Shown here: positions 17,325 through 25,458 of the stretch, piece by piece | Numbering within the stretch: the first letter of the stretch is position 1 | Layout of the letters: every line of letters starts with the position of its first letter | NCBI RefSeq assembly: GCF_002899945.2 | Contig: NZ_PPEG02000002.1 | Location: 1 to 64,000, forward strand | Length of the DNA: 64,000 nt | Source: Chryseobacterium viscerum | GTDB taxonomy: Bacteria; Bacteroidota; Bacteroidia; Flavobacteriales; Weeksellaceae | Direction: 5' to 3' | Position numbers and translations under genes: made by a program | The notes under the pieces: model-generated | The model's input: the letters and a program-made list of their open reading frames with translations, nothing else | Database searches by the model: none | Told to the model about the DNA's origin: nothing

Positions 17325-17861
17325 TTATTCCACATCTAAGGTCATAAAAAGAGCGATTTCCTCTGTATTATTGTAGAGTCTTGTATTGAGTCCGGTAATA
17401 TTGAATCCCATTCTTCGGTAAAACTGGATAGCAGGGTAGTTGGTATTCTGTGTTTCGAGTTCAATAACTCTGCAGTTTAATTTCCGGGCTTCTTTAATAG
17501 CATTTTTAATCAGCATAATTCCGATTCCCTGCCGTCTTTGTTTCTCGTCGATCAGAATGTTTTCTATATAAAAGCTGTTGTTCCATGTTCTATGTTCACA
17601 GATGATCCAGCCTGCCAGCTCTTCACTTATAAAAGCCCCAAAAGAATTTCCTTTTTCAATGATGATATTCAGTTCTTCAAGGTCTTCAGAAGTGGTTTCC
17701 CAGATTTTGGTATAAGGTAAAGACTTTTCTTTTAAGCTAAACTCAAAAGAACCTCCAAATTCAATGGAGGAAACTGAGTATATTCTGTCTGTTGTATACC
17801 CATTATGTCCCCAGTCTAAGCTTGGATTAGAAGCTAATTGTTGTAATTTTCTTATTTCCAC
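17325..17861 (-). CDS. GNAT-family N-acetyltransferase
   Basis: A 178-aa protein with a GNAT fold. Motif A is seen as IENILIDEKQRRQGIGIMLIKNAI, where RRQGIG is the acetyl-CoA pyrophosphate loop (Q/RxxGxG/A), and motif B as ELETQNTNYPAIQFYRRMGF. The acceptor substrate is unknown. It lies 18 bp upstream of, and on the same strand as, the end of the glyoxalase-like gene, so the two are probably co-transcribed. Confidence 0.85.
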   Translation of the reverse strand: MEIRKLQQLASNPSLDWGHNGYTTDRIYSVSSIEFGGSFEFSLKEKSLPYTKIWETTSEDLEELNIIIEKGNSFGAFISEELAGWIICEHRTWNNSFYIENILIDEKQRRQGIGIMLIKNAIKEARKLNCRVIELETQNTNYPAIQFYRRMGFNITGLNTRLYNNTEEIALFMTLDVE

Positions 17862-17878
17862 ATCAAGTATTTTTAAGC

Positions 17879-18271
17879 TTATTGAATTTCAGTACATATT
17901 TCTACCAGATAATTGTCCGGATCTTTGATATAAGCTGTTTTTTGTCCCCATGGCTTTACTGCAATATCTTCATAAAGAACGGCTCCATTTTGTATTGCTT
18001 TTTCAACTAATGCTTCTACATCATCAGTTACAAACCCCAGTTCCATTCCAAAAGGTTTGTCTTCAGCTTTTGAGGTTAAAAAGCCTTTTTTGATATTGGA
18101 ACCTGCAAGGCTTACAGAAGCAAATGAAAGACTGGTTTCTCCAGTAGATAATTCTCCGTAATCTTTTTCCGGAGTGATGAATTTTATTTCAAAACCAAAA
18201 GTATTTTTATAAAAATTCATGGACTGTTCTACATTTTCAACATAAAGAATGACATATTTGAATTTGATCAT
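17879..18271 (-). CDS. VOC-superfamily (glyoxalase / bleomycin-resistance fold) protein
   Basis: A 130-aa protein with the paired beta-alpha-beta-beta-beta modules of the VOC fold: VILYVENVEQSMNFYKNTFG at the start and AYIKDPDNYLVEICTE at the end. The final Glu and an early polar residue are candidate metal ligands. VOC proteins range from glyoxalases and dioxygenases to antibiotic-binding proteins, so no reaction is assigned. It is flanked by the acetyltransferase and a hypothetical gene on the same strand. Confidence 0.82.
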   Translation of the reverse strand: MIKFKYVILYVENVEQSMNFYKNTFGFEIKFITPEKDYGELSTGETSLSFASVSLAGSNIKKGFLTSKAEDKPFGMELGFVTDDVEALVEKAIQNGAVLYEDIAVKPWGQKTAYIKDPDNYLVEICTEIQ

Positions 18272-18291
18272 ATTTTTGAATTAAAATGGTT

Positions 18292-19077
18292 TTATTTTTT
18301 ATTTACAATGTATTCTTCATCTACCATCAGCCTTATATGAGGACCCTGTAAAGGATACTCTTTGAAACTTCCGAAATGACCGAAGTGAAGAGGGTATTTC
18401 TGGGCAAGCTGCCGTACTTTAGTTCCAAAAGAATTAATATCCACCTTTTGAATCCTCTCTTTCTTCTGTCTGCCATTGGTGAAAAAGAGCATCAGGTTGC
18501 AATGATTTTCAAAATCGAAATCAGTATAATAGAATACATTGAGGTTTTCTTCATGACATAGCTGTATCAAGTCATTGATAAAGCTTCTTTTATCCTGTAA
18601 AGGCATGTTACAATCGATTCTAATTGAAAAATTTTCAGCATTATACTTTTTAAAATCTGAACCCACCATTTGAATGAAACGATGTTCAATATTTTTGAAT
18701 CCTTCTCTTTCCGGTGCATAAGTTTTGCTGGATTGAATGGTAAAAGGAGCACTGGAATCTAATAATACAGCATTTTCACAAATCAGCAATTCTTCAATTT
18801 CTAGGGCAAATTGAAAATGAAAATCAAAAAGCAGATGGTCTCCGATATTGATGATCAGCTGATTTCCATCGATGTTCATATGTAAGTAGGTTTCTTTGAA
18901 ATCTGTTTTCAATTCTTCCAGTTTTCGGATAAAATCATCTGTATTTTCAACCTGAACTCTTGCTGCCAGCTCGGCTGGATTATCGGCATGCCCACCATAT
19001 CCCGGATAAAATTTGAAAAACTGAAAATCATATAAATGATCTGGGAATTTGAAATACCAGTATACGCCTAGAATCAT
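18292..19077 (-). CDS. Conserved-looking hypothetical protein
   Basis: A protein of about 261 aa, not recognised. I take the ATG at 19077 (MILGVYWYFKFPDHLY); the frame is open to 19128, but the extra residues look non-native. It is rich in aromatic residues, with no signal peptide or membrane helix, and alternates beta strands with helices (IHMNIDGNQLIINIG-like). It appears cytoplasmic. It starts the probable three-gene minus-strand run with the VOC and GNAT genes and is divergent from pafA. Confidence 0.6.
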   Translation of the reverse strand: MILGVYWYFKFPDHLYDFQFFKFYPGYGGHADNPAELAARVQVENTDDFIRKLEELKTDFKETYLHMNIDGNQLIINIGDHLLFDFHFQFALEIEELLICENAVLLDSSAPFTIQSSKTYAPEREGFKNIEHRFIQMVGSDFKKYNAENFSIRIDCNMPLQDKRSFINDLIQLCHEENLNVFYYTDFDFENHCNLMLFFTNGRQKKERIQKVDINSFGTKVRQLAQKYPLHFGHFGSFKEYPLQGPHIRLMVDEEYIVNKK

Positions 19078-19150
19078 AGAGGGTTGATTGATGAATTGTA
19101 CAATAATCAAAATTAAATAAAATTTCACACTCCAAAACTTTCAAAACCCT

Positions 19151-19158
19151 TAAATTTG
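19151..19158 (+). promoter_or_regulatory. Candidate -7 element of pafA
   Basis: TAAATTTG matches TAnnTTTG 22 bp before the start codon. No convincing -33 TTG is seen at the usual distance. Confidence 0.4.
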
Positions 19159-19180
19159 TTGTCAATAAAAATTTACTTGG

Positions 19181-20827
19181 ATGCTTAGGAACATTTCAAT
19201 TGCGGCAGCTACTTTTTTGTCCGTAGTTACAATCAATGCGCAGAAGAACAGAAATACCCAACTTGAGAGACCAAAATTAGTTGTAGGTCTGGTAGTAGAT
19301 CAGATGCGTTGGGACTATTTATACCGTTTTTATGGTAAGTATGGAAACGATGGTTTCAAAAGACTTTTGAATACAGGATATTCTTTGAATAATGTACATA
19401 TTCCTTATGTGCCTACTATTACAGCTTTGGGACATACGTGTATTTATACAGGATCTGTGCCGGCTATTCATGGAATTGCAGGAAACGACTGGACAGATAA
19501 AGAAACAGGTAAAGGAGTTTACTGTACCGCAGATGAGAGCGTTCAGCCGGTAGGAACTACCAATGTGAAAATCGGAAGCCACTCTCCGAAAAACCTTTGG
19601 TCTACTACGGTAACTGACGAATTGAGGCTGGCTACCAACTTCCAGGGAAAAGTAATTGGAGTTTCTTTGAAAGACAGAGCTTCTATTCTTCCTGCAGGAC
19701 ACACTCCAAACGGAGCTTTCTGGTTTGATGACAGCACAGGAAATTTTATTACCAGTACATGGTATATGAATGATCTTCCTCAATGGGTAAAATCATTCAA
19801 CTCTCAGAATCTTCCTGAAAAATTAGTAGCCAACGGTTGGAATACCTTACTTCCAATCAACGAATATACAGAAAGTGCACCGGACAATTCTCCTTGGGAA
19901 GGTCTATTGGGAAGTTCAAAAACACCTACTTTCCCTTACAGTAATTTAGCTCAGGATTATCAGAAGAAAAAAGACAATATCCGTTATACACCTTTTGGAA
20001 ATACACTGACATTGAAACTGGCAGAAGCTTCTGTAGAAGGTGAAAAACTGGGTGGAGATAATATTACAGACTTTTTAGCAATTAACCTTGCTTCTACCGA
20101 TTATGCAGGACATAAATTTGGTCCGAATTCTATTGAAGTGGAAGATGTTTATATCAGATTAGACCAGGATTTAGCAGAATTCTTTAAATATCTGGATTCA
20201 AAAGTAGGAAAAGGAGAGTATACGGTTTTCCTTTCTGCTGACCACGGTGGAGCGCATTCTGTAGGATTCCTTAAAGAACATAAAATCACGACTGGTTTCT
20301 TCGGTGAAGATGCGGAAAAGAACCTGAACCAAAAACTGAAAGATAAATTTGGGGCAGATAAATTGATCAATGCGATTGATAACTATCAGATTTATTTTGA
20401 CAGAAAAGTATTGGCAGACAGCAAGCTTGAATTGGATGATGTGAGAAACTTTGCGGTAAAAGAACTAGAGAAAGATCCTACCGTTTTATATGCTGTTTCA
20501 GTGGATAGAGTTCAGGAGTCAAGTATTCCGGAGCCGATCAAACAAAGAATTATCAACGGAATCAACAGACAGAGAAGTGGAGATATCCAGTTAATTTCTC
20601 ATGACTCTATGCTTCCTCCGTATTCTAAAACCGGAACTACACACAGCGTTTGGAACTCTTATGACTCTCATATTCCATTGATCTTTATGGGATGGGGTGT
20701 GAAGCAGGGAGAAAGCAACAAGGCTTATCACATGACAGATATTGCACCTACGGTATCTTCTTTATTGAAAATTCAGTTCCCAAGTGGAAATGTAGGAAAC
20801 CCGATTACGGAAGTTATTGGTAGATAA
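19181..20827 (+). CDS. pafA: PafA-type alkaline phosphatase
   Basis: A 548-aa periplasmic phosphomonoesterase of the alkaline phosphatase superfamily, close in motif pattern to the well-studied Elizabethkingia PafA. The signal peptide ends TINAQ (residue 21). Metal and catalytic residues are visible: D40 in LVVDQMRWD, the Thr nucleophile at about 81 in PTITALGHT, Asn in AGNDW, Lys and Arg in LKDRASILPAGH, Asp and His in STDYAGHKFGP, DH in SADHGG, and His in TTHSVWN. The Lys/Arg pair separates it from diesterase (NPP) relatives. It is single, with its own terminator. PafA enzymes release phosphate from organic esters even when phosphate is present (family knowledge). Confidence 0.94.
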   Translation: MLRNISIAAATFLSVVTINAQKNRNTQLERPKLVVGLVVDQMRWDYLYRFYGKYGNDGFKRLLNTGYSLNNVHIPYVPTITALGHTCIYTGSVPAIHGIAGNDWTDKETGKGVYCTADESVQPVGTTNVKIGSHSPKNLWSTTVTDELRLATNFQGKVIGVSLKDRASILPAGHTPNGAFWFDDSTGNFITSTWYMNDLPQWVKSFNSQNLPEKLVANGWNTLLPINEYTESAPDNSPWEGLLGSSKTPTFPYSNLAQDYQKKKDNIRYTPFGNTLTLKLAEASVEGEKLGGDNITDFLAINLASTDYAGHKFGPNSIEVEDVYIRLDQDLAEFFKYLDSKVGKGEYTVFLSADHGGAHSVGFLKEHKITTGFFGEDAEKNLNQKLKDKFGADKLINAIDNYQIYFDRKVLADSKLELDDVRNFAVKELEKDPTVLYAVSVDRVQESSIPEPIKQRIINGINRQRSGDIQLISHDSMLPPYSKTGTTHSVWNSYDSHIPLIFMGWGVKQGESNKAYHMTDIAPTVSSLLKIQFPSGNVGNPITEVIGR

Positions 20828-20847
20828 ATTGAAATTTATACATGATA

Positions 20848-20878
20848 AAAAAAGCATTCCATTCAGGAATGCTTTTTT
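20848..20878. terminator. Bidirectional terminator between pafA and the TPR gene
   Basis: Stem aaaaaagcattcc (20848-20860) pairs with 20866-20878 around an attca loop, with T runs on both strands. Confidence 0.88.
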
Positions 20879-20889
20879 GTTTTCATAGC

Positions 20890-22023
20890 TTATGACGTTC
20901 TGATCATTTGCTGTATCTCTTTATGAAACTTCTTATTCTGTTTTCTGATTTTTAGAATATAATATAAAAGAATACCAATAAAAATACATCCCAGCAAAAC
21001 AGAACCAATTTGAATGTAACGGAAATGAGATTTTAGGTTTTCACTTTTTAAAGAGGTTTCCTTATTATGATTATCGATCACCTGGTTAATGGATTTCAGT
21101 TCATTCTGCTTTCTTTTAAAACGCATTTCCAAATGTTTTTTATTATACTGCTGATAGAGATTCTGCTGTCCCATAGCCAGATAATTGTCGGCTAATTCCT
21201 TATAAAGTCCTTCATTCAGGGTGATATCTCCGGTATTTTTACAAAGATTTTCAGCTTTTAGTAAAAGATTGATGGCAGATTGGTTTTCATGCTTTTGTTT
21301 GTGGATTTCAGCAACTCCTTTCAAGGCGAATGCTTCCAGGCTTTTTGCATAATTCTTTCGGGCGTAGTTGATAGACTGCAAAAAAGCTTCCTGTGCTTTG
21401 TCAATTTGATTGAGATTGAGATAGCAGTACCCAATATTGTAATACACCACACTCATATTGGAATAGGTGGTTTTCTTCACGGGAACCTTTTCATAATTTT
21501 GTATCGAAATCAAAAATTTCTCCAAAGCAATTTCCGAATTAGACTGGCTTTTATACACCATTCCTCTTATCGCATGGCTTGCAGCGGTCTCAATATATTT
21601 TTCAGGATTTTTCTCCGGGATTTTTGCAATATACTGATCTGCTTCATTCAGTGTTTCAAGGCATTTGCTGAAAAGTTCCATTTGCTGATACTGGATAGCC
21701 ACCGAAATAAGAACTCCCGCCTGATTCCTGGGATCATTGGTTTTCTGAGAGAGTTCCTTTGCTTTTAAAATATACTTTAATGATTCCTCAAAGTTTCTTT
21801 TAGCAATATTGGCCGTAGAAAGAAGCATATAAAGATTGATGGAGGTTTTTACATCATGAGATTTTTTTAATAACTGTTCTCCGATTTTAATGGCGTTGTC
21901 AGGGTTATCATAAATTTCAAGTTTAGCCTTTTTTATTAAGACACTATCTGGTGTCTTTTGAGCTTTTGTGAAACCACAAAGGAATAAAAGGAATAAGGGT
22001 AATATCTTTAAAAATGGTTTCAT
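20890..22023 (-). CDS. TPR protein with C-terminal membrane segment, lacking a DNA-binding domain
   Basis: A 377-aa protein with a signal peptide (ending FTKAQ), about six tetratricopeptide-like helical pairs (for example NIGYCYLNLNQIDKAQEAF), and one membrane helix near residues 335-357 (IGSVLLGCIFIGILLYYIL). It stops about 20 residues later. It shares this layout with the upstream gene, which continues into an AraC domain after its membrane helix; here that part is missing. Its ATG overlaps the stop of the upstream gene by 4 bp, so the two are translationally coupled. The protein may modulate its partner (inference). Confidence 0.78.
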   Translation of the reverse strand: MKPFLKILPLFLLFLCGFTKAQKTPDSVLIKKAKLEIYDNPDNAIKIGEQLLKKSHDVKTSINLYMLLSTANIAKRNFEESLKYILKAKELSQKTNDPRNQAGVLISVAIQYQQMELFSKCLETLNEADQYIAKIPEKNPEKYIETAASHAIRGMVYKSQSNSEIALEKFLISIQNYEKVPVKKTTYSNMSVVYYNIGYCYLNLNQIDKAQEAFLQSINYARKNYAKSLEAFALKGVAEIHKQKHENQSAINLLLKAENLCKNTGDITLNEGLYKELADNYLAMGQQNLYQQYNKKHLEMRFKRKQNELKSINQVIDNHNKETSLKSENLKSHFRYIQIGSVLLGCIFIGILLYYILKIRKQNKKFHKEIQQMIRTS

Positions 22024-23654
22024 ACGGCTTTAGTTTTACTGATTTCCTGAATATAAACATTGGGGGACATTCCTGTAACAGATTTGAAAACGGTTGTAAA
22101 GGCGCTGTGCGACGAAAACCCAGAATATTCTGCAAGATAACTCACTTTATAATTAAGAAAAGTAGAATCATTCCTTAACAGCTGTACAATGTGATTGATC
22201 CTGAGGTTGTTGATATATCCGTTGAAATTCTTCTCCTTATTGTTGATGACTTCAGAAAGATACTTGGTATTAACTTCCATTTGAGAGGAAAGCAGTGATA
22301 GTGACATGTTTTTATTTAAGTAGCCGTCAGATTTTTCAAATTCCTCAAGTTTTTGGAGAATTTCATCTTCCTTTTCTCTGGATATTTTTGTGGAGCTAGG
22401 ATCTTTTGCTGTTGCAGAAGCTTTATTTAATAAGAGTGGTTGAGGTTTCTCATTGATCTGTTTTTCAAAGAAATCAAACTGCTTTTTTAAGTCTTTATTT
22501 TTGCTTTTAATGATTAAAAAATAAATAAACAGCCCTATGACAATCAATGATAAAACGAGAACCAAAGACCAGGAAGATCTGGTCAGTATATGCTTTTGGA
22601 ATTCAATATTTTTATTTTGATTGGTTTCAACAAGTTTTACAAGATATCGTATTCCTTCTTTCGAACTTGAATCCGTTTTTGCTTTTAAATCATTGTGAAG
22701 TGTATTGTACTGATGGTATTTTGCATCATTATGAACCGCGTAATAGTTGCGGGATAGAGATTCGTAAATTTTAATTTTTAAATTGTTGAAAGGTAGGTTT
22801 TCAATCAATAAAAGTCCGGCTTCCAGTTTTTCAATAGAGGTTGTATAATCCTGTTTCAAAAAATAATATTGGGAAAGATTCTCATAAGCCAGACCTAGCA
22901 GAAAAGGTTTGTTTTCCTGATGCTCAATATCAGAAATAATACTTTCTATAAGTGTTTTATATTCAGCTAATTTATTTTGCTTTAACAGATAAGAAGCCCG
23001 GAAAATCCTGTTTTCCATTTTTATAATTGTATTCTCCTCATTATAATCACCCAGGTACTGATTGCTTTTATCCAGATTTTGTAATGCCGTGGGATAATCT
23101 CTGTTGATTCCCGAGTTCAAAGCCTGAAGCTGATACAATTTTGCCGTGGTGATTCTCAGAGCCGGATCAGGGCTTTTAAGAAGCTTTTGATCAGATAAAA
23201 GATGGGTAATTATTCTTTTGGACTGATTGTACAAGCCCAGATTTTGATATTGATCTGCCAGATTATAATCATTGAAGACCTGCATGAAATAAGAAAGACC
23301 TGTTTTTTGATCAGTATCTTCATATTGAGCGAAAATATTCACAGATTGTACATAATCACCTTTCATCGCAAACGCTTGGGAAATGATATTTTGAAGCACC
23401 ATTTTATGTTCAGTATTCTGATCACTGGCAAGAATTCCCTGGGTATAGCTGATGCATTCGTCAGAATTTTGATAGAGCTTCAGAAATGCCTTATCAGCGA
23501 GAATAGTAAAGTCCGGACCGGACTGCCCATTAATAAAAATAGAGATGAAAATAAAGATAAACAGTTTGATTCTTCTGCTATTTTGAAATAATTTTTGTCT
23601 TGATAATTTGTTTTCTGTGTTTTTTTGAATAGTTCCGGTAAAATCCATATTCAA
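22020..23654 (-). CDS. TPR - membrane - AraC-type transcriptional regulator
   Basis: A 544-aa protein. It has an N-terminal signal or anchor (about 30-45), periplasmic TPR-like repeats (about 50-340), a membrane helix (about 355-378, SWSLVLVLSLIVIGLFIYFLI), a cytoplasmic linker, and a C-terminal AraC/XylS helix-turn-helix pair (about 455-540, with LSLLSSQMEVNTKYLSEVIN and YLAEYSGFSSHSAFTTVFK). This one-component form is common in Flavobacteriia: a periplasmic sensor is joined directly to a DNA-binding domain. The signal and target genes are unknown. MDF two codons in (23648) is an equally possible start. Confidence 0.86.
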   Translation of the reverse strand: MNMDFTGTIQKNTENKLSRQKLFQNSRRIKLFIFIFISIFINGQSGPDFTILADKAFLKLYQNSDECISYTQGILASDQNTEHKMVLQNIISQAFAMKGDYVQSVNIFAQYEDTDQKTGLSYFMQVFNDYNLADQYQNLGLYNQSKRIITHLLSDQKLLKSPDPALRITTAKLYQLQALNSGINRDYPTALQNLDKSNQYLGDYNEENTIIKMENRIFRASYLLKQNKLAEYKTLIESIISDIEHQENKPFLLGLAYENLSQYYFLKQDYTTSIEKLEAGLLLIENLPFNNLKIKIYESLSRNYYAVHNDAKYHQYNTLHNDLKAKTDSSSKEGIRYLVKLVETNQNKNIEFQKHILTRSSWSLVLVLSLIVIGLFIYFLIIKSKNKDLKKQFDFFEKQINEKPQPLLLNKASATAKDPSSTKISREKEDEILQKLEEFEKSDGYLNKNMSLSLLSSQMEVNTKYLSEVINNKEKNFNGYINNLRINHIVQLLRNDSTFLNYKVSYLAEYSGFSSHSAFTTVFKSVTGMSPNVYIQEISKTKAV

Positions 23655-23802
23655 AATGTGGTTTTATATCTATTTGGTTATTAGTGTTTTATAAATTAAA
23701 TTCTTTTTAAATTCACGAATTCTGAAAGTCAATTTCTTTTGAAAGGGTGAATATTGTATTAATATTGTTTTCACCAATTCGGAACGCTAAATATAATAAA
23801 AT

Positions 23803-25113
23803 ATGAAAAATTTTTACAGAATGTCAATGAAAATATTGACGGCTTGTCTTTTCCTGAAATTTGGTTTTGCAGAAGCACAACTTACTGTAATGGGTTTGGG
23901 AAATTATAATGTAGGTGCCGTTTCAGATAATGGAGTGGTAAGTATGCATACCAGTGCAGGAGGAATCTATAAATGGAATGCTGCCGGCGGACTTGTACAG
24001 ATAGGATCAATATCCAATGGATATCCGGCTGCAGGAAGAACTGTGGTTTCAAATGATGGAACCAAAATATCTTCTTCCATCACCAATGCAGCAACGGGGT
24101 TCAATGAAATATCTACTTATGATGTGGCGGCCTCCACATGGGTAAACAGAGGTGGGCTTGTTCCTACCGGATGGGACGGAAGCGTAAGCTCTACCTGGGG
24201 AATGTCTACTAGCGGAAGCACAGTTGTAGGTCTGGGATATCTTACCGCAGCCAATGCACACGCTGTGAAATGGGATGAAGTAGGCGGAATGATAGACTTG
24301 GGAAGTATGGTTCCCGGGCGTAGTTCCAGAGCCAATGCAATCAATGCGGCAGGAACGGTGATTGTGGGCTGGCAGGATGAGCCGACAGGTACCAGAAGTG
24401 GTGCAAAATGGCAGGATGGCGTAGAAAGTTTTATTACAGATAATAACGGAAATAATGTAGGTGAAGCAGGAGGCATTTCTGCTGACGGAAATACCATCAT
24501 AGGAGCGGCAAATCCTAATCCCTATGTCTGGAATGCCACAAGTGGACTTACTTATATAACGCATCCTAATGCTTCTTTCAATTTCAAAGGAGGGGCCACA
24601 GGAGTTTCGGCCGACGGGAAAACGGTAATTGGATATTACAGAGCATTTGGAGCGCCTCCAATGTCGGGAGAAGGCTTTATCTGGACTTCATCCACCGGAA
24701 GGGTCAATCTGAATAACTATGCAGTATCCTTAGGAATTGTAACGAATGGAGTAACAATGGGACTTCCTCTGGCCATTTCACAGGATGGGAAGAAAATTGC
24801 AGGAACGGGAACTAATGCCTCCGGTCAGATAGTCGCTTTTTATCTGGATACCTCTGAATTTTTATCAGTAAATGATACAGTGAAAGAGAAAAATAGTATT
24901 GGTATTTATCCAAATCCGGTAACTAATATGCTCTATTTTAAAGGAACAGGAAAAATAGAGAAAGCTGAAATTTATAATTTGGTTGGACAAAGGGTGAAAA
25001 CATTCAATACTGTAGAAGGGCAGATTGATGTTTCATCCTTGTCAAAAGGAGATTATATTCTGCAATACTCAATGAAAGGAGAAAAACACGCTTATAAATT
25101 CATAAAAAATTAA
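23803..25113 (+). CDS. Secreted HAF-repeat protein with type IX sorting domain
   Basis: A 436-aa protein. It has a signal peptide (about 1-26, ending AEAQ), then a beta-propeller-like series of repeats with an AVKWDEVGGMIDLGSM or AISADGxxIxG pattern, as in HAF extracellular repeats (about 30-350), and then a type A type IX secretion C-terminal domain (IGIYPNPVTNMLYF, AEIYNLVGQRVKTF, LSKGDYILQY) over the last 75 residues. Type IX cargo is carried across the outer membrane and attached or released. The molecular role of HAF proteins is not known. It has no co-directional partner. Confidence 0.83.
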   Translation: MKNFYRMSMKILTACLFLKFGFAEAQLTVMGLGNYNVGAVSDNGVVSMHTSAGGIYKWNAAGGLVQIGSISNGYPAAGRTVVSNDGTKISSSITNAATGFNEISTYDVAASTWVNRGGLVPTGWDGSVSSTWGMSTSGSTVVGLGYLTAANAHAVKWDEVGGMIDLGSMVPGRSSRANAINAAGTVIVGWQDEPTGTRSGAKWQDGVESFITDNNGNNVGEAGGISADGNTIIGAANPNPYVWNATSGLTYITHPNASFNFKGGATGVSADGKTVIGYYRAFGAPPMSGEGFIWTSSTGRVNLNNYAVSLGIVTNGVTMGLPLAISQDGKKIAGTGTNASGQIVAFYLDTSEFLSVNDTVKEKNSIGIYPNPVTNMLYFKGTGKIEKAEIYNLVGQRVKTFNTVEGQIDVSSLSKGDYILQYSMKGEKHAYKFIKN

Positions 25114-25225
25114 ACATATATAATAGTAAAAGTAGTGGGATGAATGGCCGTTTTCAATGTTGAAAGCGGCTGTTCTTTTTTTACTTAATTAGGGAGATAG
25201 GTTTTTTTAAGCATAAGTCAGGTTT

Positions 25226-25255
25226 TTGGCAAATACATATAAAAAGCTATCTTTG
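25226..25255 (+). promoter_or_regulatory. Promoter of the cobalamin-riboswitch operon
   Basis: TTG at 25226-25228 and TATCTTTG at 25248-25255 are separated by 19 bases. This is an exact Bacteroidota promoter and places the start point a few bases before the riboswitch. Confidence 0.72.
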
Positions 25256-25264
25256 CAAAAATTT

Positions 25265-25411
25265 TGGTTTCCAGTATATTGGAATGAAAAGGGAATCGGG
25301 TGTAACCCCCGGACTGTCCCCGCAACTGTAAATCGCAACAAAAGTTTCTGCAAAAAACCACTGTCTAAAAACGGGAAGGAGCAGAATGCGAAAGTCAGGA
25401 GACCTGCCAGA
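25265..25411 (+). ncRNA. Cobalamin (B12) riboswitch
   Basis: The aptamer core is read directly: aaaagggaatcgggtgtaa (with gggaat at 25291-25296), the conserved GACTGTCCCCGCAACTGTAA-type segment around 25311-25332, ccactgtc, gggaagg, and the B12-box end aagtcaggagacctgcc at about 25393-25408. It lies between a strong promoter and the TonB receptor gene and is followed by a cggagg sequence just before the start codon, as expected for translational control. When adenosyl- or methylcobalamin binds, the downstream uptake genes should be turned off. Confidence 0.93.
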
Positions 25412-25458
25412 ATTATAATCAAAAAAACATATTGCTTTCGGAGGAAAAGTAAAAGAGT

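Noticed and set aside
21280..21768. 162-codon plus-strand frame inside the TPR gene
   Set aside because: It is antisense to a well-supported TPR gene. The hydrophobic translation is a by-product of the opposite strand's Lys/Glu-rich codons.
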